Below, piece by piece: positions 16,592 to 25,825 of a stretch of DNA of 64,000 nt (position 1 is its first letter; the number at the start of each line of letters is the position of its first letter). The translations under genes and the position numbers were made by a program. The stretch is from Ardenticatenaceae bacterium (GTDB lineage: Bacteria; Chloroflexota; Anaerolineae; Promineifilales; Promineifilaceae). The notes under the pieces are model-generated. The model saw only the letters and a program-made list of their open reading frames with translations. It did not search any database and had not been told where the DNA came from. Location of the stretch: the NCBI GenBank assembly GCA_020634495.1, contig JACKBR010000020.1, forward strand, positions 1 through 64,000, read 5' to 3'.

Positions 16592-17071
16592 TTAGTCATT
16601 GGCTAATTGGTGGAGAAATTGGATGAAGTTGTTGAGGTCTTGCTGAACGGCCGTAAAACAAGCACGCAAACTTTGGGCTAATTCCTTGACTGATTTGATC
16701 TTCAAATCAAATGTATATCCGTGCCGAACAACATGCCGAAATCCTCGATATTCGTCTAAGCATTTATATGTTTCATCTTGAACAACTGGCGGACGAATTG
16801 AAGGCAGGCTTAAAGACATTTGTTGTAAAAGTATACGGTGCCAGTCCGAGCCCGTAGGCACATTTAGATCAAAGGTGCGGGCAATATCTTCAAACACGCG
16901 CTCGACGCCCAAATAAAAGCCGTGCAAATTGAGTGCGAGCGCTTCAAAATAGGTTTTGTTTTCACCAAGAGCGGCTTCTTCATAAATCTCTTCACTGCGA
17001 ATGACAACTTTTTCAATATCAGTTAGACCCTTGGCAATCCGTGCGGCCAAAGCAAGAGGATTGTTTGTCAT
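16592..17071 (-). CDS. hepT: HepT-like toxin (HEPN RNase family)
   Basis: 159 residues, mostly helical, with RHVVRHGY near residue 113-120, which matches the Rx4HxY motif of HEPN toxins of the HepT group. In characterised pairs HepT is an RNase silenced when its MntA partner adds AMP units to the tyrosine of this motif. The gene overlaps mntA by 4 bp (ATGA-type), so the two are translationally coupled with the antitoxin first. The pair sits inside a carbohydrate operon between amylosucrase and the trehalose synthase remnant, which suggests insertion by transfer. Confidence 0.85.
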   Translation of the reverse strand: MTNNPLALAARIAKGLTDIEKVVIRSEEIYEEAALGENKTYFEALALNLHGFYLGVERVFEDIARTFDLNVPTGSDWHRILLQQMSLSLPSIRPPVVQDETYKCLDEYRGFRHVVRHGYTFDLKIKSVKELAQSLRACFTAVQQDLNNFIQFLHQLAND

Positions 17072-17442
17072 AATTCAATGCCCTCAGTTTCAATCGTCCG
17101 GCGTAGCGAATTAGAAGCATCTGTGAAAGGAACAAGGTCAACGAGAAATTCAGGCGAAATATCCAACACTGCACCTGAAGCCCGAAAGTATTGCTTGTCA
17201 GGTAATCCCCAAACAGCCAAATCAATATCGGAACGAATATGGAACAGTTCGCGGTTTGTGAGCGAGCCGAACACCACAACTTTTTCCGCCTTAAATTGAG
17301 CGCGTAAGAGGTCAGCCCCACGTCGGGCAACTTCCCAAGCCCGTTCAAAGCGTTCATCCAGCTTTTGGCGCTCAGCCGCTTGTCGCTTTTTATAACTGGC
17401 TCGGTATTCAGCCATTTGTTCCGGGGAGATATTTAGCGTCAT
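17068..17442 (-). CDS. mntA: MntA-like nucleotidyltransferase antitoxin
   Basis: 124 residues. FGSLTNRELFHIRSDIDLAV carries the minimal nucleotidyltransferase signature GSx10DxD, with both metal-binding aspartates present. A basic helical N-terminus of about 50 residues (YKKRQAAERQKLDERFERAW) precedes it. Known MntA enzymes AMPylate the HepT toxin to neutralise it. The arrangement (antitoxin first, 4-bp overlap with the toxin) is standard. A short AT-rich stretch with no other gene separates it from the trehalose synthase remnant. Confidence 0.87.
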   Translation of the reverse strand: MTLNISPEQMAEYRASYKKRQAAERQKLDERFERAWEVARRGADLLRAQFKAEKVVVFGSLTNRELFHIRSDIDLAVWGLPDKQYFRASGAVLDISPEFLVDLVPFTDASNSLRRTIETEGIEL

Positions 17443-17462
17443 GTCAAAAGTGTATCACATTT

Positions 17463-19075
17463 TTAGACAAGCCAATGGGCGGCAAACGGCCGTACTTCCA
17501 CCACTTGTCCCTCTGAATCTAATTGATACTTGAATGCCGGATTGGCGGCAAGCAAATCGGTGAATGTTTGGGGTAAATTGAGTACGGCCGTTTGTGGCTG
17601 GTCGCTCAGATTGAAGAGACAAAGAACCGTTTGGTTGTTGGTGGTGCGAGTGTAGGCCAGAACCGAGCTATTTTCCGTCTCTACAAATTCAAACGCCCCA
17701 TCGCCAAAGGCAGGCACGCCCTGGCGCGTTTTCAGCAAAAAGCGCATCAGATTCAGGTAAGAAGTTGGCTCTTTTTCTTGGGCAGCTACGTTACGCACCT
17801 GGTAGCCGTACACGTCGTCATCGTGGATGGGGAAGTAGGTTTTGGCCGCGCTGGTGAAGCCCGCCTGACGGCCGTTGGTCCACTGCATTGGCGTGCGGCA
17901 GCCGTGCCGGTCGGGCAGCCAGATGTTGTCGCCCATGCCAATCTCATCGCCGTAGTACACAATTGGCGTGCCGGGCAGCGATAAAAAGAGGGCGTGCAGC
18001 AGGAACCATTTTGGCTTGTTGTCATCCAGCAGGGGAGTTAGCCGCCGCCGGATGCCCAAATTGAGCTTCATGCGCGGGTCTGGGGCGTACTTGTCCCACA
18101 TCCATTGGCGCACTTCGGGCGTTACCATTTCCAGCGTCAGCTCGTCGTGGTTGCGCAAAAGGTCATCCACTGCGCATTGGCGGGAATGTCTGGCGTGCGC
18201 GCCCAAATCTCTTCGATGGGTGTTTTGTCGCCCGCCTTCACCGATTGGTACAGCCGGGGCATGATGGGAAAGTGGAAGCAAATCTGGAATTCAGGATTTT
18301 CTTCGGTGCCAAAGTAGGGTAGCAAATCTTCGGGCCACTGGTTGGCCTCGGCGATGAGGACGCGGCCCGGATATTCTTCGTCCACCATGCGGCGCATTTT
18401 TGCAGAAAGGCGTGGGTTTCCGGCAGGTTTTCGCAGTTGGTGCCTTCGCGCTCGTACAGGTAGGGGATGGCGTCCACGCGGAAGCCGTCCAGTCCCATGT
18501 CCAGCCAGTGGCGGATGACGTTGAACATCTCTTCATGCACCTGGGGATTGTCGTAGTTCAGGTCTGGCTGGCTGCTGTAGAAACGGTGCCAGAAATATTG
18601 CCCGGCCACCTCGTCGTGAGGTCCAGTTGGAGTCTTCGGTGTCCAGGAAGATGATGCGGGCGTCGCTGTATTCGCTGCCGGTGTCGCTCCAGACGTAGTA
18701 GTCGCGGTAGGGCGAATTTTTATCTTTTCGTGCTTCCTGGAACCAGTGGTGCTGGTCGGAGGTGTGGTTGGTTACCAGGTCGGTCACCACTTTGAGGCCG
18801 CGCTCGTGGGCGGCGGCGACAAATGCTTTGAAGTCGTCCAGGGTGCCGTAGTCGGGATGTACTTCGTAGTAGTCGGCGATGTCGTAGCCGTCGTCTTTGA
18901 GGGGCGAGGCGTAGTGGGGCATGATCCAGATGCAGTCTATGCCGAGGGATTGAATATGGTCGAGGTGCTGGATGGCTCCGCGAAAGTCGCCGTTGCCGTC
19001 GCCGGTGCTGTCCTGGTAGGCGCGGATGTACAGTTCGTAGAAGACGGCCGTTTTATACCAAAATGGATCGTTCAT
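17463..19075 (-). pseudogene. treS: Trehalose synthase (GH13), broken by three frameshifts
   Basis: The pieces join into one trehalose synthase/alpha-glucosidase of about 535 residues starting [20 protein letters not shown] at ATG 19075 (AAGGA 9 nt upstream). Motifs seen are [22 protein letters not shown] with the nucleophile, [12 protein letters not shown] with the acid/base and [11 protein letters not shown]. Shifts lie near 18615-18622 (after SNWT), near 18395 (AAAAA before TGCGCC, one A short) and near 18160 (TTTT before GCGC, one T short). Two of the three are single-base losses in homopolymers, so assembly or sequencing error is a real alternative to decay. If intact it would interconvert maltose and trehalose. 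Lengths and motifs otherwise match a functional enzyme. Confidence 0.8.
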
Positions 19076-19135
19076 AATTTGCGGTCCTTGGGGAGGTTGA
19101 GTAATTCGGTAATTAGTAATCGAGGAATTACCCAA

Positions 19136-20500
19136 TTACATGGTTTCCAATTGATTGTGTGAAATGACATTTTTATACCAGTAGGCGCTGTCTTTGGGCA
19201 GGCGCTGTTGGGTTTTGTAATCTACATAGACTATGCCAAAGCGCTGCGAATAACCCAATGACCATTCAAAGTTATCCATAAATGACCAGATGAAATAACC
19301 GGCTACGGGCACGCCATTGCCAATGGCCCGGTGGACTCCAGCCAGATATTGGCGGAAATAATCAATGCGGCGGGTGTCGGCGATACGGCCGTTTTCGTCT
19401 GGCCCGTCGCTGTAGCTGCACCCATTTTCAGTAATGTAAATTTTGGGGGCGCGGTAATCAAAGTGGAGTCGATTAAGCAAATCATAGAGGCCATCTGGAT
19501 AAACTTCCCAGTTCATTTCGGTGTAGGTGGCGCTTGGGTTGGGGGAAGCGGCCGTTTGAAAAGTGTCTAGAGATACCTTGCCGCTCATAATTTGGCGCGT
19601 GTAATTGTTGATGCCGATAAAATCGATGGGCACAGCGATCTTTTGCATGTCGTCCGGCTGTACAAAATCGAGGCCATTTGGCAGATATTTTTGGGCTGTG
19701 TAGTACGCCACCATGTCGGCTGGATAGTGGCGGCCAAACAGGGGATCGTTGAACCAGCGGATGTAGTAACCGTCCCAAATGCGCGTTGCTTCTAAATCTT
19801 CCAATGAATTGGTCAACGGGTAGGCTGGCTCATAGTTGGGGGCGATGCCCACTTCTGCCTGGGGCACATTGGCCCGAATGACGGGCACGGCCAGCCCGTG
19901 CGAGAGCAGCACGTGGTGGGCGGCCCGCAAGGCTGCGGGCCAGTTTTTCCAGCCAGGGGCGTGCAGCCCTACCTGGTGGCTCAACATGCTGGTACACCAC
20001 GGCTCGTTGTGGGTAATCCAATTTTTCACCCGGTCGCCCAGGCGACGGCTCACCACATCGGCCAGGCTGACAAAATGGTCCACAATCTGGCGTTCTGGCC
20101 AACCGCCTAAATTTTGCAGGGTTTGCGGCAGTTCCCAGTGGTAGAGGGTGACAAACGGCCGTATCCCGGCCGCCAACAGCCCATCCACCAACTTGTCATA
20201 ATGATCTAGCCCTTTCTGGTTTATCTGGCTGCCGCCGTTGGGCAAAATGCGCGGCCAGCTAACGGAAAAGCGATACGCTTGCATACCCAACGAGGCCATC
20301 AAGGCCACATCCTCTGGCCAGCGATGATAATGATCACAGGCGACGTTGCCATTTTCACCGTTGCGGGTATTTCCGGGTGTGTGGGCAAAGGTATCCCAGT
20401 GAGAAGGGGAACGGCCGTCTTCGTCCCAGGCCCCCTCAATTTGGTAAGCCGAGGTAGCCGTACCCCATATGAAATTTTCTGGAAATTGCAAAACGCCCAT
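19136..20500 (-). CDS. GH1 beta-glucosidase
   Basis: 454 residues, the usual length for family GH1. It opens with FPENFIWGTATSAYQIEGAWDEDG, the GH1 N-terminal signature. The acid/base Glu is in WITHNEPWC and the nucleophile in IYITENGCSY; the C-terminal YFIWSFMDNFEWSLGYSQRFG is also diagnostic. It hydrolyses beta-linked glucosides or galactosides; exact specificity cannot be read. No signal peptide is present, so it acts on sugar already imported, presumably through the ABC system just upstream. A terminator-like hairpin (20541-20573) separates it from the permease genes, so it may have lower or separate expression. GGGAGA precedes the ATG. Confidence 0.93.
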   Translation of the reverse strand: MGVLQFPENFIWGTATSAYQIEGAWDEDGRSPSHWDTFAHTPGNTRNGENGNVACDHYHRWPEDVALMASLGMQAYRFSVSWPRILPNGGSQINQKGLDHYDKLVDGLLAAGIRPFVTLYHWELPQTLQNLGGWPERQIVDHFVSLADVVSRRLGDRVKNWITHNEPWCTSMLSHQVGLHAPGWKNWPAALRAAHHVLLSHGLAVPVIRANVPQAEVGIAPNYEPAYPLTNSLEDLEATRIWDGYYIRWFNDPLFGRHYPADMVAYYTAQKYLPNGLDFVQPDDMQKIAVPIDFIGINNYTRQIMSGKVSLDTFQTAASPNPSATYTEMNWEVYPDGLYDLLNRLHFDYRAPKIYITENGCSYSDGPDENGRIADTRRIDYFRQYLAGVHRAIGNGVPVAGYFIWSFMDNFEWSLGYSQRFGIVYVDYKTQQRLPKDSAYWYKNVISHNQLETM

Positions 20501-20540
20501 TCTCCCATCCTTCTATCATGACCAAGGCAATAAAATGAAA

Positions 20541-20573
20541 GAGCACGTCACTTATCCATAAAGAAACGTGCTC
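20541..20573 (-). terminator. Hairpin between permease and glucosidase genes
   Basis: GAGCACGT (20541-20548) and ACGTGCTC (20566-20573) pair; on the minus strand the stem is followed by TTTCATTTT. It fits an intrinsic terminator for the ABC transporter transcript. Confidence 0.6.
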
Positions 20574-20604
20574 AAAAATTTGAACAGAAATTAAAAGAAA
20601 ACCG

Positions 20605-21705
20605 CTAACCTTTCACAGAACCGGCCAGCAGCCCGCGTACAAAGTAGCGTTGCAGCGAGAAGAAAACAATGAGGGGCAATAGCATAGAGACAAACGCCCC
20701 AGCCGTAAGCAAATGCCACTCACTGCCGCGAGAGCCTACAATGGCTGCCATCCGCTGCGTCACCAGCTCAAACTCTGGATTGCCACCCAAGAAGATCAAA
20801 GCGACCAAGTAATCATTCCAAACCCAAAGGAATTGGAAAATCGCAAATGAAGCCAGGGCAGGCACCGACAACGGCAAGATCAGCCGCACAAAAACGGTGA
20901 AATGAGAGGCGCCGTCAATAAAAGCAGATTCCAGGGTCTCACGGGGTAGCTGGCTGATGTAGTTGTAAAGCAGATAAACTGCCAGCGCCAGGCCAAACCC
21001 GGTGTGCGCCAACCAAATCGCCAGGAACGTCCCGTTAATATTCAGCGCCCTGTAGTCGCGCAAGATTGGCACCAGGGCAATTTGCAGCGGCACAACAAGG
21101 AGGGCAACCACCATAATAAACATCGGGCGGCGGCCAGGAAAGCGCATCCAGGCAAAGGCATAAGCAGCAAAGGCCGCGATGAGAATCGGGATGACCGTGG
21201 CCGGAATGGTCACTGCCAAACTGTTTAGGAAAGCCCCTACCATGTTGTCGCCCTGAACAACTTCTACCGTTCCATCTGGGCGGGTAAACTCAAAGCTTTG
21301 CCCGGCTAGAACTTGCCGGTAGTTGTCAAAGGTAAAGTTCCAATCAGTTGTCCAAACACGTTCTTGAACCTCAATGCGACCAATCCGCCTGTTCCCAATC
21401 CAGGTTATTCGTTTGCCATCAGGCGTGTCTATGCTGTCGCGGAACTCTTCAAATGTTCCCGTTGCGCCCTCAATTTCCATAACGCCTTCGGTATCTAGAC
21501 CCAAATCGCTCGGCGAAAATTCTTCGACTGCTTGCCATTCACGATGCGGCAGAATGTACCACCAGGGTGTTGAGGAAATGTCGTCCCGCTCGCGGAAGGA
21601 GGAGGCAAAAATACCTAAAGTGGGTATTGTCCAAACGAGAACAAGCAAGACCAAGGCCCCGTTGACGAAAATATTGCCCCAAAGCTTTTGTCTTTTGGTA
21701 CTCAT
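20605..21705 (-). CDS. Sugar ABC transporter permease, MalG type (CUT1)
   Basis: 366 residues. The N-terminal helix VNGALVLLVLVWTIPTLGIFASSF is followed by an unusually long outer loop (about 110 residues, WWYILPHREWQ to NFTFDNYRQ) and five more helices. The cytoplasmic EAA loop, which docks on the ATPase, is ESAFIDGASHFTVFVRLILP. This is the second permease of a CUT1 importer for oligosaccharides. AGGAGG stands 9 nt before ATG, and the gene starts 1 bp after the stop of the MalF-type partner. No ATP-binding subunit is encoded nearby, so a shared MsmK-type ATPase elsewhere must serve it. Confidence 0.92.
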   Translation of the reverse strand: MSTKRQKLWGNIFVNGALVLLVLVWTIPTLGIFASSFRERDDISSTPWWYILPHREWQAVEEFSPSDLGLDTEGVMEIEGATGTFEEFRDSIDTPDGKRITWIGNRRIGRIEVQERVWTTDWNFTFDNYRQVLAGQSFEFTRPDGTVEVVQGDNMVGAFLNSLAVTIPATVIPILIAAFAAYAFAWMRFPGRRPMFIMVVALLVVPLQIALVPILRDYRALNINGTFLAIWLAHTGFGLALAVYLLYNYISQLPRETLESAFIDGASHFTVFVRLILPLSVPALASFAIFQFLWVWNDYLVALIFLGGNPEFELVTQRMAAIVGSRGSEWHLLTAGAFVSMLLPLIVFFSLQRYFVRGLLAGSVKG

Positions 21706-21706
21706 C

Positions 21707-22867
21707 TTAAAATGCCTCCTGTTCTCTAAACTGACGCAGGTTATAAACCATTACTGGAATGACTGCGATTAGCAATATGATGGCAATTGCTGCGCCGAAC
21801 CCTTTATTCTGATTGGTAAACGACTGCCTGTAGAACTGGGTGGCAATCACGTGGGTACCAAATTGACCGCCAGTCATTACCCAAACCACATCAAAGATCT
21901 TGAGTGTAAAAATAATAACGGTGGTAAATACGGTGATGATTGTGCCCTGGATATAAGGAATCATGATCCGGAAAAAGATTTGAAACTCGTTGGCTCCATC
22001 TACCCGGCTGGCCTCTAGCAGTTCGTCGGGTATGCCTTTTAGCGCGGCAGAAAATAAGACCATGGCAAAACCAGCCTGTAGCCAGATCATGATAACAATG
22101 AGGAACAGGTTGTTGAAGGGGATAATGTCAACCCATTGCGCCCAGGCACGAGGTGTACCGCCAAGCCCCACAACGATAGCATTTAACAAGCCTATTTGGG
22201 TTTGCTCAACGGGTCTAAATTCATAAATGAAATTCCAGATGATGCTGGCACCAACAAAGGAAATGGCCATGGGCAAGAAGATCATGGACTTGGCAAAGCG
22301 TTCAAAGCGACTGCGGTCTGCCAAGACAGCAATGATTAGCCCAAAGATGACGGCCAGGGTGCTGCCGAAGGCAATCCACATGAGGTTGTTGCGGAATGCT
22401 TCGATCATGAGGCGCTCGGTGAAAACACGGCCGTAATTTTCTAAGCCAATAAAGCCGTCACTCCTGAGCAGCTCAAAAAAGCTGAGCCCTTCTGGTGGCC
22501 CATCTCGGTTAAACAGGCTGATCCAAAAAGAGCGAATGGTTGGAATAGCCAGATACCAGGCAAGAATGGCTATGGCTGGGCCAACAAAGACAAATGGCTG
22601 TAGCCGAGATGTCCAGACCTCCGGTAATCGTTCAACAATATTGTTAAAAATCCAATATAACAGGGCGATGCCACCGACACCCCAAACAATGGCAACCAGG
22701 GCTACAACTAATCTTGATGCATCAGAATCACGCAAGAAGAGAAAGCCCAGATAAAGTACGTAGAATGCAACAGCCGGTATGAGGACGGCTAACGCAATAC
22801 GAAGAATGAATGAAATTAATTGAGAGGCAGCTGTCTCCCTGCCTCTTTCCCTGGCCCCTAGGTTCAT
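21707..22867 (-). CDS. Sugar ABC transporter permease, MalF type (CUT1)
   Basis: 386 residues. Two extra N-terminal helices (LISFILRIALAVLIPAVAFY and LVVALVAIVWGVGGIALLYW) precede the standard six-helix core starting at FVFVGPAIAILAWYLAIPTI. The EAA loop is EASRVDGANEFQIFFRIMIP. The order substrate-binding protein, MalF-type, MalG-type is the normal CUT1 arrangement; the AglEFG alpha-glucoside systems are the nearest analogy I can offer. A strong hairpin at 22935-22969 separates it from the binding-protein gene and probably lowers its expression relative to that gene. Confidence 0.92.
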   Translation of the reverse strand: MNLGARERGRETAASQLISFILRIALAVLIPAVAFYVLYLGFLFLRDSDASRLVVALVAIVWGVGGIALLYWIFNNIVERLPEVWTSRLQPFVFVGPAIAILAWYLAIPTIRSFWISLFNRDGPPEGLSFFELLRSDGFIGLENYGRVFTERLMIEAFRNNLMWIAFGSTLAVIFGLIIAVLADRSRFERFAKSMIFLPMAISFVGASIIWNFIYEFRPVEQTQIGLLNAIVVGLGGTPRAWAQWVDIIPFNNLFLIVIMIWLQAGFAMVLFSAALKGIPDELLEASRVDGANEFQIFFRIMIPYIQGTIITVFTTVIIFTLKIFDVVWVMTGGQFGTHVIATQFYRQSFTNQNKGFGAAIAIILLIAVIPVMVYNLRQFREQEAF

Positions 22868-22934
22868 CTCCTTTTCTCCTTGCTTTTACATCCCTAACCT
22901 GTGGTTGGTCGGGTCAATAAGAACGAATAATTTA

Positions 22935-22969
22935 AGGAAGATACTGGGTTGTTTGCCCAGTATCTTCCT
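22935..22969 (-). terminator. Attenuating hairpin after the binding-protein gene
   Basis: Perfect 14-bp arms AGGAAGATACTGGG (22935-22948) and CCCAGTATCTTCCT (22956-22969) with a 7-nt loop. Such a stem after the binding-protein gene is the classic way to get many more binding proteins than permeases, by partial termination and by protecting the upstream mRNA. Confidence 0.75.
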
Positions 22970-22996
22970 CAACTGTTAAGATGCTAAAGGCCTATT

Positions 22997-24460
22997 TTAG
23001 GGCCAGGTTGCGTCAATCTCTTGCATTGCTGTGTCGAGATCGATAGAACCGGCAACGTAGCTGGTGATTTGTTCCCAGAAGGAACCTGCACCTACTTCGC
23101 CGGGCATCAGGTCAGACCCATCGAAGCGGAAGCTGGTAGCCTGATTAACTAGTTCGGCCACGCTCCAGTCCAGGTCAGAGCCGTACATGTCGCGGGTTGC
23201 AGTTTGTTGAGCAGCAATAGCGCCGCCCCCTTCCATCCAACCGGAAACGGATTGTGGAACGGTGAAGTACTCCATCAGTGCGCGAACTTCTGGGCGGTCA
23301 TTGAACATGGCAACCAGGTCACCGGCAACCAGGAACGGCCGTCCATAAGCTTCATCAACTGGCGGCAGGTAGAAGAAGTTGTAGTCTACGCCAAACTCTG
23401 CATCTTCAGGGAAGAAGCTGGTGATGAAGTTAGCTTGCTTGTGGAGCCAGCACTGCGGCGGGTCTTCAAACATTGGGGTTGGCGCATCGCCAAAGAAAGT
23501 GGAGACGATGGAGTCGCGCCCACCAAATACGTAATCATCGTTGAACCAAACTTCGCTCCAGGTTTCAATCGCGTTCTTCACCTCAGGTGAGTCAAAGGGC
23601 AGATCGCCAGTAACCCAGGCATCGTAGTTCTCCAAGGAGGTGGTGCGCAGCATCATTTCCTCGGTCCAGTCTGTGGCCACCCAGCCAGTAGCTGCGTCGG
23701 AGCCAATCCCAATACACCAGGGAGCATCACCGTCGTCAGCAATTTGTTGGGTCAAAGCCAGCAGTTCGTCCCAGGTAGTTGGAACTTCATAACCAGCCGC
23801 TTCAAAATCATCCACCGGATACCAAACCAGGCTCTTGCCAGAGAAGCGCATCATTACGCCGTACTCGGTGCCGTCTACCGTGTTGAACTCACGCCAACCG
23901 GGGTTGTATTGTTGAGACAGCCATTCTTCAGTCATGAATTCGGTAACGGGGACAATTTCGCCAGCGCGAGCAAAGTTTGCAAACAGACCTGGCTGCGGGA
24001 AGTCCACAACATCGGGGGCATCGCCAGCATCCACGCGGATGGTGATGGAGCCTTCAAACTCTTTGTTACCAATGTAGTTAACCGTGATGCCAGTGGCTTC
24101 TTCAAAGGCTGCTACTGATTCACCAAACTTCACACCGTCTGGGTCGTTGCCTTCAAAAGCGCCATCAACGGTAACGGTCGTGCCTGCAAATTCGCCCGTC
24201 AAAGCGCGTTCCAGGAAACCACCTGGCGGATAGTCAAAATCGACCTCAGCCATTTCCATTTCTTCATCCATGGCTTCTTCTTCGTCCATGGCTTCTTCTT
24301 CAGCTGCGGTATCAGGTGCAGCTTCTTCTGTATCAGCGGCCGTATCACCCGTGTCGGTTTCGGCTGCATCTGGTTCCTCACCACCGCCGCCACAAGCGAC
24401 CAAAATGAGGGCCAGTGCTAGCATAATTGCCAGCAATTTAAAAGTTTTTTGGTTTAACAT
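22997..24460 (-). CDS. Sugar ABC transporter substrate-binding lipoprotein
   Basis: 487 residues. The signal peptide KLLAIMLALALILVACGGGG has a clear lipobox (LVAC). An acidic linker of about 45 residues (rich in E, D, A and T, with repeated EEEAMDEE) follows, then an extracellular solute-binding protein family 1 fold (for example VTVDGAFEGNDPDGVKF and FEEATGITVNYIG). It would be anchored on the outer face of the membrane and deliver an oligosaccharide to the permeases. The start has AGGAGG about 10 nt upstream. The acidic tether is usual in monoderm-like Chloroflexota lipoproteins. Substrate is unknown; neighbouring enzymes suggest sucrose, trehalose or beta-glucosides. Confidence 0.93.
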   Translation of the reverse strand: MLNQKTFKLLAIMLALALILVACGGGGEEPDAAETDTGDTAADTEEAAPDTAAEEEAMDEEEAMDEEMEMAEVDFDYPPGGFLERALTGEFAGTTVTVDGAFEGNDPDGVKFGESVAAFEEATGITVNYIGNKEFEGSITIRVDAGDAPDVVDFPQPGLFANFARAGEIVPVTEFMTEEWLSQQYNPGWREFNTVDGTEYGVMMRFSGKSLVWYPVDDFEAAGYEVPTTWDELLALTQQIADDGDAPWCIGIGSDAATGWVATDWTEEMMLRTTSLENYDAWVTGDLPFDSPEVKNAIETWSEVWFNDDYVFGGRDSIVSTFFGDAPTPMFEDPPQCWLHKQANFITSFFPEDAEFGVDYNFFYLPPVDEAYGRPFLVAGDLVAMFNDRPEVRALMEYFTVPQSVSGWMEGGGAIAAQQTATRDMYGSDLDWSVAELVNQATSFRFDGSDLMPGEVGAGSFWEQITSYVAGSIDLDTAMQEIDATWP

Positions 24461-24594
24461 ATTTTCTTGTCCTCCTAGGATTTTGTGTTTAAACCAACGT
24501 TGAAAAACATTTCGAGATGTTTCATCATGTGATCTTTTCTTTCTTTAGGCGCGCCTCCTTTTTTTAGATTTTCTGGTCTCACCAATGTATTAGT

Positions 24595-24647
24595 GGAGAA
24601 CAAAAAGTCCTTTAAAAACAATCGTCTTATTTGAGCTTTTGTTCTCC
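24595..24647 (-). promoter_or_regulatory. Inverted repeat pair upstream of the ABC operon
   Basis: GGAGAACAAAA (24595-24605) and TTTTGTTCTCC (24637-24647) are perfect inverted copies whose centres are 42 bp apart, about four helical turns. They lie 135-190 bp upstream of the binding-protein start, where the operon promoter should be. They could be a pair of regulator sites. I see no copy here of the TGGAACCGGTTCCA palindrome found upstream of the LacI gene. Confidence 0.35.
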
Positions 24648-24650
24648 TAA

Positions 24651-24703
24651 AAGTAAATCACAGGTTGCGCTCAGGTTTTTAAGCAACTTCTTGTGATTTA
24701 CTT
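24651..24703 (-). terminator. Terminator of the LacI-family gene
   Basis: AAGTAAATCACA (24651-24662) and TGTGATTTACTT (24692-24703) are perfect 12-bp arms, with an inner GTTGC/GCAAC pairing. It lies 14 bp beyond the LacI stop codon and is followed on the minus strand by TTAGGAG. Confidence 0.6.
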
Positions 24704-24716
24704 AGATGGATGATAG

Positions 24717-25733
24717 CTAAGATTTTTTTACAGGCGCTGTCGTTCTTCGTTGAATGAGCTCGGTGGGTAAGATTATTTTTTGCGGGTGCGTCACCGGGTT
24801 GTTAATCTCTTCTAAAAGCAGCTCTGCACCACGCTGGCCTGATTGAAATAATTCCTGTCTGATTGTGGTTAAATGCAAATATTCGGTGATCTCAATATCA
24901 TCATAACCAATGATAGAAACGTCATCTGGCACTGAAATGCCCAGCTCTTCAGCGGCTCTTAAAGCACCAAATGCTTGTGTATCGGAATAGGCAAAAATGG
25001 CTGTAGGGGGATCGGGTAGAGTGAGCAGTTCCCGTGCCTGAACTTTGGCAGCGCGGCGTGTAAGCTCGCCTTGACGATGATAGGCAGAATTAAAGGGGAT
25101 GTTAGCTTCTGCCAGCGCTTGCCGGTATCCATTGTAACGGTCAATGACGGGCTGAAAGTTAAAAGGATTTTCGTGCATATGATCGCTCAGATAAGCAATT
25201 TTGCGATGACCGAGAGCAAGGAGATGTTTTGTTGCTTTGTAGCCACCTTCATGATCATCGATGATGATGTGGCTTAGGCGAGGGTGGGTGGCATCTACCA
25301 AAACTGTGGGGATGCCAGCGTTGATAAAGGCATCAACGGTGTGATCCGTGGGAGACAAGGACATTATTAGCAGGCCATCCACGCGGTCACTTCGCGCCAA
25401 TTCGCGAAAATAGTGATCTCGCCTAGTTGTCGTTTCTACATTGTAAAGGACAAAATCATACTCGCTTTCGGCCAAGACTTTGTCTAGCCCGCGAAACCGT
25501 TCAATGTAAGATGCTCTTACAAAAAATGGGGCTATAACCGCCACCGTCATCGTCTTGCCCAAAGACAGGCGGCGCGCAATAGGGCTTGGAGTAAACTCTA
25601 GCTCTTCAATTGCGGCTAAAACCTTCAGTCGTGTCGTCTCTCGCACGGCAGGGTTTCGATTCAGTACACGGGAAACAGTCCCGATGCCCACGCCTGCTTT
25701 TTTAGCGACATCCCTGATGGTTACGCTGGCCAT
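24717..25733 (-). CDS. LacI-family transcriptional regulator
   Basis: 338 residues. The N-terminal helix-turn-helix and hinge are typical: VTIRDVAKKAGVGIGTVSRV, then RLSLGKTMTVAVIAPF. The periplasmic-binding-like sensor domain covers residues 60-335 (GLLIMSLSPTDH, VDATHPRLSHIIIDDHEGG, IFAYSDTQAFGALRAAEEL, VSIIGYDDIEITEYL). LacI regulators bind a sugar and release their operator. The gene is directly upstream of the ABC operon on the same strand and has a perfect 16-bp palindrome 93 bp before its start, so autoregulation plus control of the sugar locus is likely. AAAGGA lies 6 nt before ATG. The effector cannot be read from sequence. Confidence 0.95.
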   Translation of the reverse strand: MASVTIRDVAKKAGVGIGTVSRVLNRNPAVRETTRLKVLAAIEELEFTPSPIARRLSLGKTMTVAVIAPFFVRASYIERFRGLDKVLAESEYDFVLYNVETTTRRDHYFRELARSDRVDGLLIMSLSPTDHTVDAFINAGIPTVLVDATHPRLSHIIIDDHEGGYKATKHLLALGHRKIAYLSDHMHENPFNFQPVIDRYNGYRQALAEANIPFNSAYHRQGELTRRAAKVQARELLTLPDPPTAIFAYSDTQAFGALRAAEELGISVPDDVSIIGYDDIEITEYLHLTTIRQELFQSGQRGAELLLEEINNPVTHPQKIILPTELIQRRTTAPVKKS

Positions 25734-25825
25734 CAGATTTCCTTTGTCTATTGTTTATAAATATGTTTTTATGTGGATTGATATTAGCTTGATTTGAAGC
25801 TCTTCTTCCTCTTAGTGATGACCCT

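Noticed and set aside
18137..18622. Programmed frameshifting in the trehalose synthase gene
   Set aside because: Three separate shifts within 500 bp would be needed, and no slippery heptamer with a following structure is evident. Decay or sequence error is simpler.
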